Shown here: positions 46,830 to 56,072 of the stretch, one piece after another
Position numbering within the stretch: the stretch's first letter is position 1
Layout of the letters: every line of letters starts with the position of its first letter
DNA from: Fratercula arctica
Taxonomy: Eukaryota > Chordata > Aves > Charadriiformes > Alcidae
Length of the DNA stretch: 64,000 nucleotides
Direction: 5' to 3'
NCBI GenBank assembly: GCA_947846985.1
Contig: CANTUZ010000025.1
Span: 13,018,100-13,082,099, forward strand
Position numbers and translations under genes: made by a program
The notes under the pieces: generated by a model
What the model saw: the letters and a program-made list of their open reading frames with translations, nothing else
Databases searched by the model: none
What the model was told of the DNA's origin: nothing

Positions 46830-47310
46830 TCAGTGCTTCTGGCTTTGTTGCTGCTTGTAGGGGCGCACACACCGGGCCGGAACCCACCGAGGTCCCATTC
46901 CCCTCATCTACTATTTCATCTTCAGTAGTTTTATTCAACTCTTCTTGGCGATGACTCACTGCAGGTCGTACTAGCCGTGCCGGGCCCCACCGGGTCCCAT
47001 TTCCTGTGGAAATACAAGCATACCCTCGACCCCAGGTGATTAACTTAAATGGTCCTTCCCATTTTCCCGTAAGCAACGACTTTACCCATACATTTGCACA
47101 ACTTTCGGGGTCAAGATTTATAAGCTCTTTTAAGGATATAAAGTGTCTTAATAAAACTGGTTCTTGCGTGCTTTCATCTATTGTTAATGATTTAGTACAT
47201 ATAAGGCTTTCTGTAACTGCGCCTGTGGGGGTTCCCCAAACATTCCCCGTTTTTGTTTTTCTAGCATCTCTTTAAGTGTGCGATGTGCACATTCCACAAT
47301 GCCTTGGCCG
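46792..47310 (-). pseudogene. pol: Integrase C-terminal part of ERVK pol (frameshifted)
   Basis: After a frame break near 47310 the integrase continues in another frame with the [12 protein letters not shown] catalytic Glu segment. The SH3-like C-terminal domain (LTGKWEGPFKLITWGRGYAC) lies at 47076-46970. A Lys/Glu/Asp-rich tail runs to about 46792 and overlaps the start of the env remnant. Confidence 0.75.
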
Positions 47311-49510
47311 AGTGGGGAATACCTGTGACGTGCTGCACCCCCCAAGTTTGTAAGAAGGTTTGAGTTTTGACACCGGTGTAACCAGGGCCGTTATCAGTTT
47401 TTATTTGGTGTGGAATGCCTAACGCGGCGAAAGCGCCCTGCCAATGACGAATAACGTCACGGCTCTTTTCTCCCATTTCAGCAGTAGCCCAGAGAGCTCC
47501 CGAATAAGTATCGATGGAGACATGTATGTATTTTTGTCGGCCAAATTCAGGATCATGAGTGACATCGGTTTGCCATACTTGCAAGGCTTGCAAGCCTCGT
47601 GGGTTGACTCCCACCAGCTGCAGAGGAGCAAACTGTTGGCATTCGGAACATGTTGGCACAATTTCTCTCGCTAATGACCAAGACAATTGGAATTGTTTAC
47701 GCAATGTTCTTGCTGACTGATGGAAAAATGAATGAGACAATCGGGCTTGTTCTACCGTCCCGGGAACTGGGGCGGACCAAGCTGGAGCAGCAAGGCGATC
47801 AGCCCTGCGGTCGCCCTCTGCTAGAAAACCCGGGAGTTCGGTATGACTGTGGATATGTAAAACATAATAAGGGCACTTTCTCTGACTTCTCAGTGTCCAT
47901 AGTTGTTTAAATAGCAAAAACAGCTTCTCGTTGTCAACACGTTTCAGCCAGCCTTTCTCGATTCTCCTCACGATTCCTGCAACATAAGGAGAGTCCGTAA
48001 CTAAGTTAACTGGATCTGTCCATTTTTGAAAAATCTTGACCACAGCAAACAGTTCCACAATCTGGAGTGAGCCATCTGTTTCATACACTTCTTGGTGCCA
48101 GTCGTTGTTCTCAAACCAGACGACTACGGCTTTGCCTGTTTTTCCTGATCCATCTGTCAACACCGTTTGTCCTTCTACGGGGGTTGCTGCACACAAAGGG
48201 AGGTGCACCAGAGATACTTCTTCACAGAATGTAAATATCTTGTGTGAGGGTAAGTGGATAGAGATTTGTCCTGGGAACCCTTCTAAAGCTATTTGGAAGG
48301 GTAAGCTGTTTGCCTGACACCATTCCAAATATTGTAATGTTAGAGGCACGAATATCATTCGGACTTCGGCACCACTTAATTCTATCGCTCGCTTTCGGCC
48401 TTTTTGGATCACAGTGGAAATCATTTCAACTCTCGTAACTATGGTTTTGGTCAGCTGGTGGGGCAAAAACACCCATTCGATTATAACTAGTGGATCTTTA
48501 TGCGATTCCAGAATCCATTGAGCTAGAAGGCCTATCGGCTGTCTTTCTTGATTTAGGATGAACAATTGGAGATCATGGCCTTCGCTGACTCAATATGCTT
48601 GACGCTTTTGCAGCATTTCTGTCACTTGGGCTAAGGCTGCTTTTGCGTCAGGGGTCAGGGTGCAGTCCGATAGTAAGTTCGAATCGTCCTTCAACAGGGC
48701 AAACAATGGCGATAAGGTTTCATTGTCAATTCCTAACAGCGGGCGTACCCAAGTAATGGTACCCAGCAACTTCTGTAAATCATTTAATGTTCGTATAGTT
48801 GTGGCTAATTGGAGCATCTGAGGCTCAATCGTGTGGTCTAGGATTTTCCAGATGAGATACTTCCAGGGTGATGTCATCTGTACCTTCTCTGGGGCTATCT
48901 GTAAGCCATATTTTTCTAGGCTCTCTCTGGCATCTTGGACCACTTGGGCCAGCAAGGTAGGCGTTGCTCCCGAGAACAGGATATCGTCCATGTAGTGGTA
49001 ACAAATGATGTCGGGATTGTTTCGTCGAACTTCAGATAAGGCTTTCGCCACGTATAGTTGGCATATAGTAGGACTATTCTTCATTCCTTGTGGTAATACA
49101 GTCCAGTGGTATCTTTGCATGGGCGCTTGACGGTTCACTGTTGGCACGGAAAACGCAAACCGTTGAGCATCTTCCGGTGCTAATGGTATCATAAAGAAAC
49201 AATCTTTTAAGTCCATTACTACGATGCTCCAGTTCTTTGGTAGCATAGTCGGCAATGGCATTCCGGGTTGCAGCGCACCCATGGTCTCTATTACAGCATT
49301 CACTTGCCGTAGGTCATGTATTAGTCTCCACTTTCTGCTTTTCTTTTTTATCACAAAGACAGGTGTATTCCAGGGGCTAGTAGTCGGCTTCAAGTGTCCT
49401 TGGCGGACTTGCTCGTCAACTAATTCCTGTAATGCTTCGGCCTTTTCCGTCGTCAGGGGCCACTGCTCTACCCAAACTGGCGTGTCTGTTAGCCAAGTTA
49501 GGCGGATAAC
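47261..49510 (-). pseudogene. pol: pol of ERVK: RT, RNase H, integrase
   Basis: RT is open from about 49500 with WRLIHDLRQVN, LPQGMKNSPT and an intact YMDD box (48983-48994). A single in-frame TGA (48590-48592) lies between RT and the connection domain; the same frame then continues. RNase H has all four acidic motifs (TDGSG, ELFAVV, TDSPY, GDRRAD). The integrase has an HHCC-type start, Asp in WQTDVTH and Asp in TDNGPGY. The Glu segment is shifted out of frame at about 47310. Apart from the TGA and that frameshift the enzyme appears nearly complete. Confidence 0.88.
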
Positions 49511-49996
49511 ATAACAGGCCGTAAGACAGTGGCCCCCTCTAAAAAGGCCTCTGTGGGTCCGAAGTTTGTATGGTCATGCCCCAGGCTCCAAGTACGTCTC
49601 TCCCCCATAGATTAAGGGGAACATTAACAATGTATGGGCGAACAGTTGCAACTTGACCTTCCGGCCCTATTATCTGAATAACATGTAAGCTTTGTCGAGA
49701 GGTGGAAACTCCCCCAATTCCAGCAAGCCCGCCACTGGCAGAGGCAGTGGGCCACTGAGGAGGCCAACGCTGGAAAGAGATCACAGTCACGTCAGCCCCT
49801 GTGCCAATCATTCCTTTGACTGTGATCGACTCTGGCTTGTGACCCCCGTTACGTAGCTGACTGGTTAATGTTGGTCGTGTGGCTTGAATTTGGTGTGCCC
49901 AATAGATCACTGGAGTTCCTGTGGAGCCAAAGCCTCCTGCCCCTCTCCTTCTGAGCTTGGCACATGGCACTGAGCTCAAGAAAGGGACTAGCTGGG

Positions 49997-50342
49997 TGTC
50001 CTGGTTCCGGCAGGGACAGGGTTAAGTATTCCATGCCATGTGAGCCACGCCCACCCTGAGATGAAAAGGAGGGAGGGGGCGAGCAGTCGGGTTCGGAGCG
50101 GGCTGGCGCGTCCCGGGGCCGGACCGGCGGGGAGCGGCGGGGAGCGGCGGTTCCGTATTCGCGTTTGTATATTTCTCTGTCGGTGTTATTGTTGTTGTTT
50201 TCTTGTTCCCTTTGCTGTTCTGTTAAACTGCCTTTGTCTCAACCCAAGAGTTTTGCCTTTTTCTTTCGATCCTTCCCGTACCGGGAAGCGCTGGGCGAGC
50301 GACACGTGGTTCTTTGTTGCCATCTGAGGCCAAACCACGACA
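49997..50342 (+). repeat. Left LTR of ERVL-B (plus orientation, 346 bp)
   Basis: It starts TGTCCTGGTTCC and ends CCACGACA. It is followed on the plus strand by the primer binding site, but by no gag: the sequence turns directly into antisense RT. Confidence 0.95.
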
Positions 50343-50350
50343 GTCCTTTT

Positions 50351-50368
50351 TGGCGCCCAACGTGGGGC
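50351..50368 (+). promoter_or_regulatory. Left primer binding site of ERVL-B and inversion junction
   Basis: A perfect Lys-type TGGCGCCCAACGTGGGGC. Its last seven bases (GTGGGGC, 50362-50368) also read, on the minus strand, as the GCCCCAC expected to follow ACA in the RT motif PQGWKHSPT, so the junction has 7-bp microhomology. Confidence 0.9.
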
Positions 50369-51233
50369 TGTGTTTCCACCCCTGGGGCAGTCGATTCCAG
50401 GTGTACTGGATGCCCCTCCAAGTGAAAGCAAACTGTGGCCTGCACTCTGCTGCCAAAGGGATTGAGAAAAATGCATTCGCTATATCAATCGTGGCATACC
50501 ACTTGGCTGCCTTAGACTCCAGTTCATACTGGAGTTCTAGCATATCCGGCACAGCAGCGCTCAGTGGTGGCGTGACTTCATTCAGGCCACGATAGTCTAC
50601 AGTTAGCCTCCACTCTCCATTGGATTTTCGCACCGGCCATATAGGACTGTTAAAAGGCGAGCGAGTCTTACTGATCACTCCTTGAACCTCTAGTTGACGA
50701 ATCAGCTTATGGATGGGAATCAGAGAGTCTCGGTTAGTGCGATATTGCCGCCGATGCACCGTTGTGGTAGCAATCGGCACCTGCTGTTCTTCGACCCTCA
50801 ACAACCCCACAACAGAAGAATCCTCCGAGAGACCAGGCAAGGTGGACAACTGTCTAACTTCCTCCGCCTCCAAGGCAGCTATGCCAAAGGCCCATCGATA
50901 CCCCTTTGGGTCCTTAAAATACCCTCTCCTGAGGTAATCTATACCAAGGATGCATGGAGCATCTGGGCCAGTCACAATGGGATGCTTTTGCCACTCATTC
51001 CCAGTTAGGCTCACTTCAGCCTCCAGTACAGTCAACTCTTGGGATCCCCCTGTGACCCCAGAAATACAAATGGGTTCTGCCCCTCTATAGCTTGATGGTA
51101 TCAGAGTACACTGTGCTCCTGTGTCCACTAGAGCCTTATACTCCTGTGGGTCTGATGTGCCAGGCCATCGAATCCACACTGTCCAATAAACCCGGTTGTC
51201 CCTTTCCTCCACCTGGCTGGAGGCAGGGCCCCT
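50369..51233 (-). pseudogene. pol: Protease and first part of RT of ERVL-B (truncated)
   Basis: It continues in the gag frame after the UAG at 51234-51236. The protease shows VDTGAQCT (about 51133-51156) and DAPCILGIDYL. RT follows with WRLTVDYRGLNEV and DIANAFFSIPL, and ends at LPQGWKHSP where the inverted LTR begins. The RT catalytic YxDD box and all downstream enzymes are missing. The frame continues by chance through the antisense LTR to 50223. All retained motifs are intact, so loss came with the rearrangement rather than decay. Confidence 0.88.
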
Positions 51234-51236
51234 CTA
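51206..51236 (-). promoter_or_regulatory. Candidate gag-pol UAG read-through signal of ERVL-B
   Basis: TAG at 51236-51234; the same frame stays open afterwards. A perfect 6-bp hairpin (51223-51218 with 51211-51206) starts ten bases downstream, identical to ERVL-A. Confidence 0.55.
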
Positions 51237-53258
51237 ATACTGGTCATGGTATCCGGTACTCACTTCTTGCAGAAATGACTTGGAGGTTCCTTCAAGAGGA
51301 TCAGAAGCAAGATCAGGCCTTATGGTCTGTCTGGGGAACTGCCCACTGGAAACTGGGGCGGCACTTTTCCTGGAGGGATCCCCTTTTGTGGTTGTCCTTC
51401 CTTGCAACTCCTGTACCCGTGCCCGCAGGATCCAAGTAGGTTGTCCATCCCACTTCCTCATGTCCTCTCCATGGTCTCGCAGGTAGAACCACAGGGTGCC
51501 TCGTGGTGTGTACCCTTTGTACTCTCTCTCTTGAGTGGGGAAATGTCTGCTTCTAATAGCTGAGATGCTGGCCCGTACAGGTGGGGAGCAGGACATATTC
51601 TCTTCAAGTTGCTGAACCTTCCGGGACAGTTTCTCCACAGCTGAGACAAGGGGGGAAGAGAGGCTTTCTTCATATCGCCGGAGCCGGCCAGCCACCTCAT
51701 CCACCGTTGGTCCTTCTTCACCTTTCCATTCCATTACTGCCAGTGAGTTGGCATATGACAATGGTGCGCTCCGTACAAACTTCCGCCACATGGGCCTTGT
51801 GCAGTGCACCTCATCAGGATCTGTGGGCAAGTCTGTGTTGTCCAAGTCATAATAAATCATCTCCCGCACGGCTAATTCTCTCAGGTACTGGATACCTCTT
51901 TCCATGGTGGTCCATTTGCTTGGTTGACATACAACATCTTCACTGAAGGGGTACCTCTCCCTCACGCCTGACAGGAGTCGCTTCCAGAGGCTGAGGGCTT
52001 GGGTCTTTTTTCCAATTGCCTTATCAATGCCGCCTTCCCTAGACAGGGATCCCAACTGCCTGGCTTCCCTACCCTCTAATTCCAGGCTACTGGCCCCATT
52101 ATCCCAACACCGAAGCAGCCAGGTGACAATGTGCTCGCCTGAAAGTCGGCTAAAATCTTTTCGCATATCCCGCAGCTCACTCAGGGATAGGGATCGGGTA
52201 ATTATCTCTGGTTCTGCCTCTTCCTCCTGTCCTTGTGATGGCCCTGGTTCATCGTCATCTCTTACTATGCGAACCGATTTCTTTGTGTACTTCTTCTTTT
52301 GTATGGGGGCAACGGATACTGGCATGGGTTGGTTCCCTGGTTCAGCAGCAGTGGCTGTCACCGGGGCTGGAGTAGCTGCAGTGTCTGTCACCGGGGTTGC
52401 AGTAGCCGCAGTGCCCATCGCAGGGGTCGCAGTAGCCGCAGTGCCCGCCGCAGGGGTCGCAGTAGCCGCAGTGTCCGTCGCAGCAGCACCTGCCACAGGG
52501 GCCACAGCAACCGCAGCGCCTGCCGCAGGGGCCGCAGCGCCTGCTGGTCTGGTCTCTGTCTCTTTCTTCTGAGGGTGCTGCATAGCACTGAGCAGTGCCT
52601 GGTAGACACTAGCCAGGGCCCAGCACAGTGCGGTGAGTTGTGCCTCTCTAGAATAGCCACAGCACTTTCCCCTCAGATATTCTACTATTCTATCAGGGTC
52701 CTGTAACTGTTCAGGGGTGAAGTCCCAGACCATTGGAGGTGAGAAGTTCTCTAAGTACCTGCCCATGTTCTCCCACCTGCCATGCCACCCCTGACTGTCC
52801 AGCCTCAGAGCAGATCTCTGGGTGGTAGTCTTAAATAGTTGTTTAACCCTAAACGAGACCTGGAACATATTCAGCAAACATAACACTAGGAACATGCTGG
52901 TTTGAGCATCCCAAGGATATTCAAAATTCTCAAAAGCTGTCATACCTGACTCAAAGGAGAAAAGGGAGGCAAAAGAGCTGGGGAAAGTGTCCCCCCCTGT
53001 TTCCCCCATAGACTGGGTGTAATTATTAATGAATTCTGAGAGACGGTGCCCAATGTACGGACAGGAGAGCAATATCACATAAATGCCCCAAAATAACCGT
53101 CTAACAAGTGATGTTATCATATCATAAGCCGATATTGCACAGGACAGCAAAATGATAATCCTCATCCCCCTCCCAGAAGTAACAAATATCATCACAGGGA
53201 GTGCATAAAACACATAGGAGTTTACATAACACAGCCATGAGAACAAACTAAGCAACAT
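51234..53258 (-). CDS. gag: Membrane leader plus Gag of ERVL-B, one intact 674-aa frame
   Basis: The frame is uninterrupted. Residues 1-148 are the hydrophobic multi-pass segment also found as a separate ORF in ERVL-A (likely membrane spans about 3-26, 33-52, 55-70, 121-137). A Met-Gly at residue 165 (52766) could be the native Gag start, giving a 510-residue Gag. The Ala/Thr/Pro minisatellite segment follows (about 52545-52344), then a charged linker, a capsid-like helical part and a C-terminal tail. No CCHC knuckle is present. Compared with ERVL-A there is one base fewer near the end of the membrane part, which fuses the two frames. Whether the fused or the split form is ancestral cannot be told from two copies. 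Confidence 0.8.
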   Translation of the reverse strand: MLLSLFSWLCYVNSYVFYALPVMIFVTSGRGMRIIILLSCAISAYDMITSLVRRLFWGIYVILLSCPYIGHRLSEFINNYTQSMGETGGDTFPSSFASLFSFESGMTAFENFEYPWDAQTSMFLVLCLLNMFQVSFRVKQLFKTTTQRSALRLDSQGWHGRWENMGRYLENFSPPMVWDFTPEQLQDPDRIVEYLRGKCCGYSREAQLTALCWALASVYQALLSAMQHPQKKETETRPAGAAAPAAGAAVAVAPVAGAAATDTAATATPAAGTAATATPAMGTAATATPVTDTAATPAPVTATAAEPGNQPMPVSVAPIQKKKYTKKSVRIVRDDDEPGPSQGQEEEAEPEIITRSLSLSELRDMRKDFSRLSGEHIVTWLLRCWDNGASSLELEGREARQLGSLSREGGIDKAIGKKTQALSLWKRLLSGVRERYPFSEDVVCQPSKWTTMERGIQYLRELAVREMIYYDLDNTDLPTDPDEVHCTRPMWRKFVRSAPLSYANSLAVMEWKGEEGPTVDEVAGRLRRYEESLSSPLVSAVEKLSRKVQQLEENMSCSPPVRASISAIRSRHFPTQEREYKGYTPRGTLWFYLRDHGEDMRKWDGQPTWILRARVQELQGRTTTKGDPSRKSAAPVSSGQFPRQTIRPDLASDPLEGTSKSFLQEVSTGYHDQY
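52344..52545 (-). repeat. Coding minisatellite in ERVL-B gag
   Basis: About 30-bp units encode Ala/Thr/Pro-rich decapeptides in a different number and order from ERVL-A (1051-1262). The frame is preserved. Confidence 0.8.
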
Positions 53259-53335
53259 AGTGACCGTGACTATTTACCTAACAAATTCGTTTTTTCAAGC
53301 TCTAGTTAGATTCTGTCGTTGTCTCAACCCTTCGA

Positions 53336-53353
53336 GCCCCACGTTGGGCGCCA
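53336..53353 (-). promoter_or_regulatory. Right primer binding site of ERVL-B
   Basis: A perfect Lys-type primer site on the minus strand, eight bases inside the right LTR. It serves the gag-pol side. Confidence 0.93.
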
Positions 53354-53361
53354 AAAAGGAC

Positions 53362-53707
53362 TGTCGTGGTTTGGCCTCAGATGGCAACAAAGAACCACGT
53401 GTCGCTCGCCCAGCGCTTCCCGGTACGGGAAGGATCGAAAGAAAAAGGCAAAACTCTTGGGTTGAGACAAAGGCAGTTTAACAGAACAGCAAAGGGAACA
53501 AGAAAACAACAACAATAACACCGACAGAGAAATATACAAACGCGAATACGGAACCGCCGCTCCCCGCCGCTCCCCGCCGGTCCGGCCCCGGGACGCGCCA
53601 GCCCGCTCCGAACCCGACTGCTCGCCCCCTCCCTCCTTTTAATCTCAGGGTGGGCGTGGCTCACATGGCATGGAATACTTAACCCTGTCCCTGCCGGAAC
53701 CAGGACA
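53362..53707 (-). repeat. Right LTR of ERVL-B (minus orientation, 346 bp)
   Basis: The reverse complement matches the left LTR except for one G/T difference near the CCCTGAGAT position. It is the promoter side of gag. Confidence 0.95.
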
Positions 53708-53903
53708 CTGGGCAATGCGGCTTTCTGCCGGTATGGAGACTGGTGGGGATGGCGTCCATACCATAGCTTGAATCTGTCCTGTATAATCCGCAAAACAAAT
53801 AGTCCTTGGGAGGTGGTGCTAGATCGTCCAATTAACAGTGCACTAAGACCTCTTCCCAGTGGTCCATATAGTGCGAGAGGCACACGATGTACATTTTGGT
53901 CTA

Positions 53904-55586
53904 TTATTGTGACGTTGATGGCTGTGGCAACATCCATACCGGCGCTTCCGGTGGTCTGTGCTCAGAGGCTGTCCAGACCCGTGATGTCCGTGGGCGCATG
54001 CCTAATAGGCTTGGGTTGTGGGGCATTTGTGTCGAGGCACGCCCCTGCTTCGCGCTGGTCCTTCCGTTTCCCAAATGCGGGGATAGTGGTTGCCCGACCT
54101 TATTATATCTTGAATGGCATTGATTTGCAAAATGTTTGCCTTTACCGCAGCATGAACAGATATCTGGGGTCAGATCATTGGCTCCTGTCCCTTGCGGACA
54201 GCTACGCTTAAAATGACCTGGTTTGCCACAACGGAAGCATATTCGCTCTTTTGTTCTAACGGCAGCAGCGAATGCAGCCGCAAGCATATCGGTTTGATAG
54301 GAAATGGATCCCACTCTATTACAAGCCTCTATCATATCTATTAGGCTTGGATTCTTTAGGGGTTGCAAAATACATTTACAATCAATATTAGCATTTTCCA
54401 CTGCTAGTTTTAACATCAGAGCTTCTTTGGCCTCTACGTTATCCACTTGCTTATGAATAGCTTCTTGTAAACGATCAATAAATGTCATGTATGGTTCATT
54501 GGGACCCTGCTTGATAGTTGTGAAGGATTGGGTTGCCTTGCCTGTGTCAGGGACCTTAATTATAGCTTTCAGGGCAAGGTCTGCCGACTGCTTTAAAATT
54601 TCTGGTGCTAGCCGCGCTTGGAGCTGCGGAGTATCGACGGGTGACTCCCCCAACAATTGAGGGAGACCTGCCCTCTGTAGAGGATCTCCATCTTCTCTAG
54701 ACAAATTATCTATTGCGGCAAAACTGCATGCGTCTCTCCAGTGTGCCATAAAGAGAACACGCTGCGTGGGGGTAAAGATAACATCTGCCAATTGTCTGAT
54801 ATCAAACGGAGTTAGTATGTGTCCCTTCATAATGGTATTTAATAATCCTTGCGCATACGGGGAAGTTAGTCCATGCTGCATAATCGTTTTTCGCATTTCT
54901 TTAACTAGCTCCCAGCTCAGCGGTTCCCAAGTATTTGGTCCTTGTCGAGTGATTTTCACAGGACACACGAGGGCAGTAGCGGCTTCTAAATCGCCGTCTT
55001 GTGTTGCCTGTTTACGTAACTGCTGCCAGTGCTGCCAGCGCTGGGCGGGATCGTAAGTCGTGGGAACTGCCTGACTTGGCGGGGGATCCTCCCAGCCCGG
55101 TAAATCCCTTTCCTGCAAGCACTGTCGTATTCGAACTAGAGGTTCGGACCCGGGGGGCTGCGGCGGTGCTGCCGCCGAATCTAACGGGAGTGCTGACGGC
55201 GTAGCATGATGATGGCCCGGGGGCTCGAGCTTCTCCCCCTCCTTTTCCTCTATATGAGCGGCAGCCGGGCTGTCCGGCGCCACCGCGGCAACGGCGGCGG
55301 CCGCGGCAGCCCGTTCTGATTTCATCTGCTGTAATGTGTCCTTAATTAACCTCCAGGTTGTTAAGACCTTCGTAGCTACCGCATCCCCTTTCGTTGCTGC
55401 CTCAAACAAAGTTTCACCGGCTTGCTCCCAATTTGATAATTGGAAAGCTGTTGTAGAATCAGCGGGAAGGCCCTTGCTTTTCAGTCATGCTAGCAAAAGC
55501 CAAAGAGTTCCTTCATCATATTGTATACCCCTTTTACTTAAAAACTTTTCTAATATACATACAATCGCCTTTTCCTCTGAGGACAT
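53904..55586 (-). pseudogene. gag: gag of ERVK (one in-frame stop)
   Basis: The start ATG is at 55586-55584. A TGA at codon 34 (55487-55485) is the only break; the following frame is open for over 500 codons. The protein has an Ala-rich segment, a capsid with the major homology region (IKQGPNEPYMTFIDRLQEAI, about 54533-54474) and two CCHC knuckles (CFRCGKPGHFKRSC and CSCCGKGKHFANQC, about 54250-54125). It ends at 53904, overlapping the dUTPase frame by about 35 bp, which suggests frameshift expression of pro. No N-terminal myristoylation Gly is seen. Confidence 0.87.
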
Positions 55587-55718
55587 TCTTGACCCCATTC
55601 TCACACGTTCCCGGCTGCTCACCTTTCCTTGGTGATTAGTCGTCCGGACTGCAGCTCTCCGATACCGCTGCTTTTTTTCGTTCAGCCGGGCTGCTCCACT
55701 GGTCGTATCTTCCTACGA

Positions 55719-55742
55719 TTCAAGTCCCGATTCGGGCAGCCA
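55719..55742 (-). promoter_or_regulatory. Primer binding site of ERVK, Lys3-like
   Basis: The minus strand reads TGGCTGCCCGAATCGGGACT and continues TTGAA, two bases after the LTR. It fits a tRNA-Lys3-type site with one extra base and two mismatches. Confidence 0.65.
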
Positions 55743-55744
55743 TT

Positions 55745-56072
55745 TGTGGAGCATTGATTCACGGACTCTGGCAGGGTATGGACCAAAAGACCTTTATTAC
55801 AACAATTTCCCGAGTTTTATAGGTACAGGTACTGTCCACGCGCAGGCAGCATCCTGCTGGTAGGTTGAAGGTCGATTGCCACGCGCTTCTCAGTGTCTTC
55901 TAACTGGTCGTCTCTGACTGTTCACGCGGAGTAGCAGCTTTGCTTTTCACATTCCTGTTCTTGCTGATATCTCCTGACGCTTGCTTATCTTTTCTCTCAA
56001 GGCGCCTCTCACGGGTACAGCTTTGTCTCATCAAGGCCAAACAGATTCCCTATGCTACTCTCTATCTCCACA
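55745..56072 (-). repeat. 5' LTR of ERVK (328 bp)
   Basis: Ends TGTGGAG/CTCCACA. It differs from the 3' LTR by about four substitutions and one single-base indel. Confidence 0.95.

Larger units (their letters stand above)
49992..53712 (-). mobile_element. ERVL-B: provirus with inverted LTRs (head-to-head), 5-bp target duplication
   Basis: The element proper is 49997-53707, flanked by CTGGG at 49992-49996 and 53708-53712. The right LTR (53362-53707) is in minus orientation and serves the minus-strand gag-pol. The left LTR (49997-50342) is in plus orientation. Both outer ends are therefore U3 ends (TGTCCTGG outward), and each LTR has an 18-bp primer binding site on its inner side. The minus-strand coding part runs leader, membrane-ORF/gag, UAG, protease and RT, then stops abruptly at the left primer site. 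The rest of RT, RNase H, integrase and polypurine tract are absent. The LTRs differ at about one of 346 positions. Confidence 0.9.
49539..53937 (-). pseudogene. pro: dUTPase-protease of ERVK, split by ERVL-B
   Basis: Upstream part (53937-53708): dUTPase motifs DVATAINV and GRSSTTSQG. A frameshift at about 53800 moves the ADYTGQIQ and PAESRIAQ motifs into another frame. ERVL-B interrupts within the last motif. Downstream part (49996-49539): dUTPase end, then an aspartic protease in which the active site reads GTGADVT, so the catalytic Asp appears replaced by Gly. A following flap and GRD segment (WGRDVLGAWGM) is present. A dUTPase fused before protease is a betaretrovirus trait. Confidence 0.82.
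44802..56072 (-). mobile_element. ERVK (betaretrovirus-like) provirus with nested ERVL-B
   Basis: Minus-strand order: 5' LTR (55745-56072), Lys3-like primer site, gag with two CCHC knuckles, dUTPase-protease, RT-RNase H-integrase, env TM remnant, a second partial pol segment, polypurine tract, 3' LTR (44802-45128). The 6-bp duplication AACTCC (44796-44801 and 56073-56078) is the size typical of betaretrovirus-like ERVs. The two LTRs differ at only about five positions in 328, so the provirus is young. ERVL-B (3.7 kb) is inserted in the dUTPase region. Confidence 0.92.

Noticed and set aside
50223..50368. C-terminal extension of ERVL-B pol
   Set aside because: This is chance read-through of the inverted primer site and LTR.
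53260..53481. Plus-strand frame over the ERVL-B leader and right LTR
   Set aside because: It reads antisense primer site and LTR; the same peptide appears at 50223-50368 for the same reason.
55940..56072. N-terminal extension of the CR1 frame
   Set aside because: These codons read through the ERVK LTR in antisense; the join to CR1 arises from the insertion.
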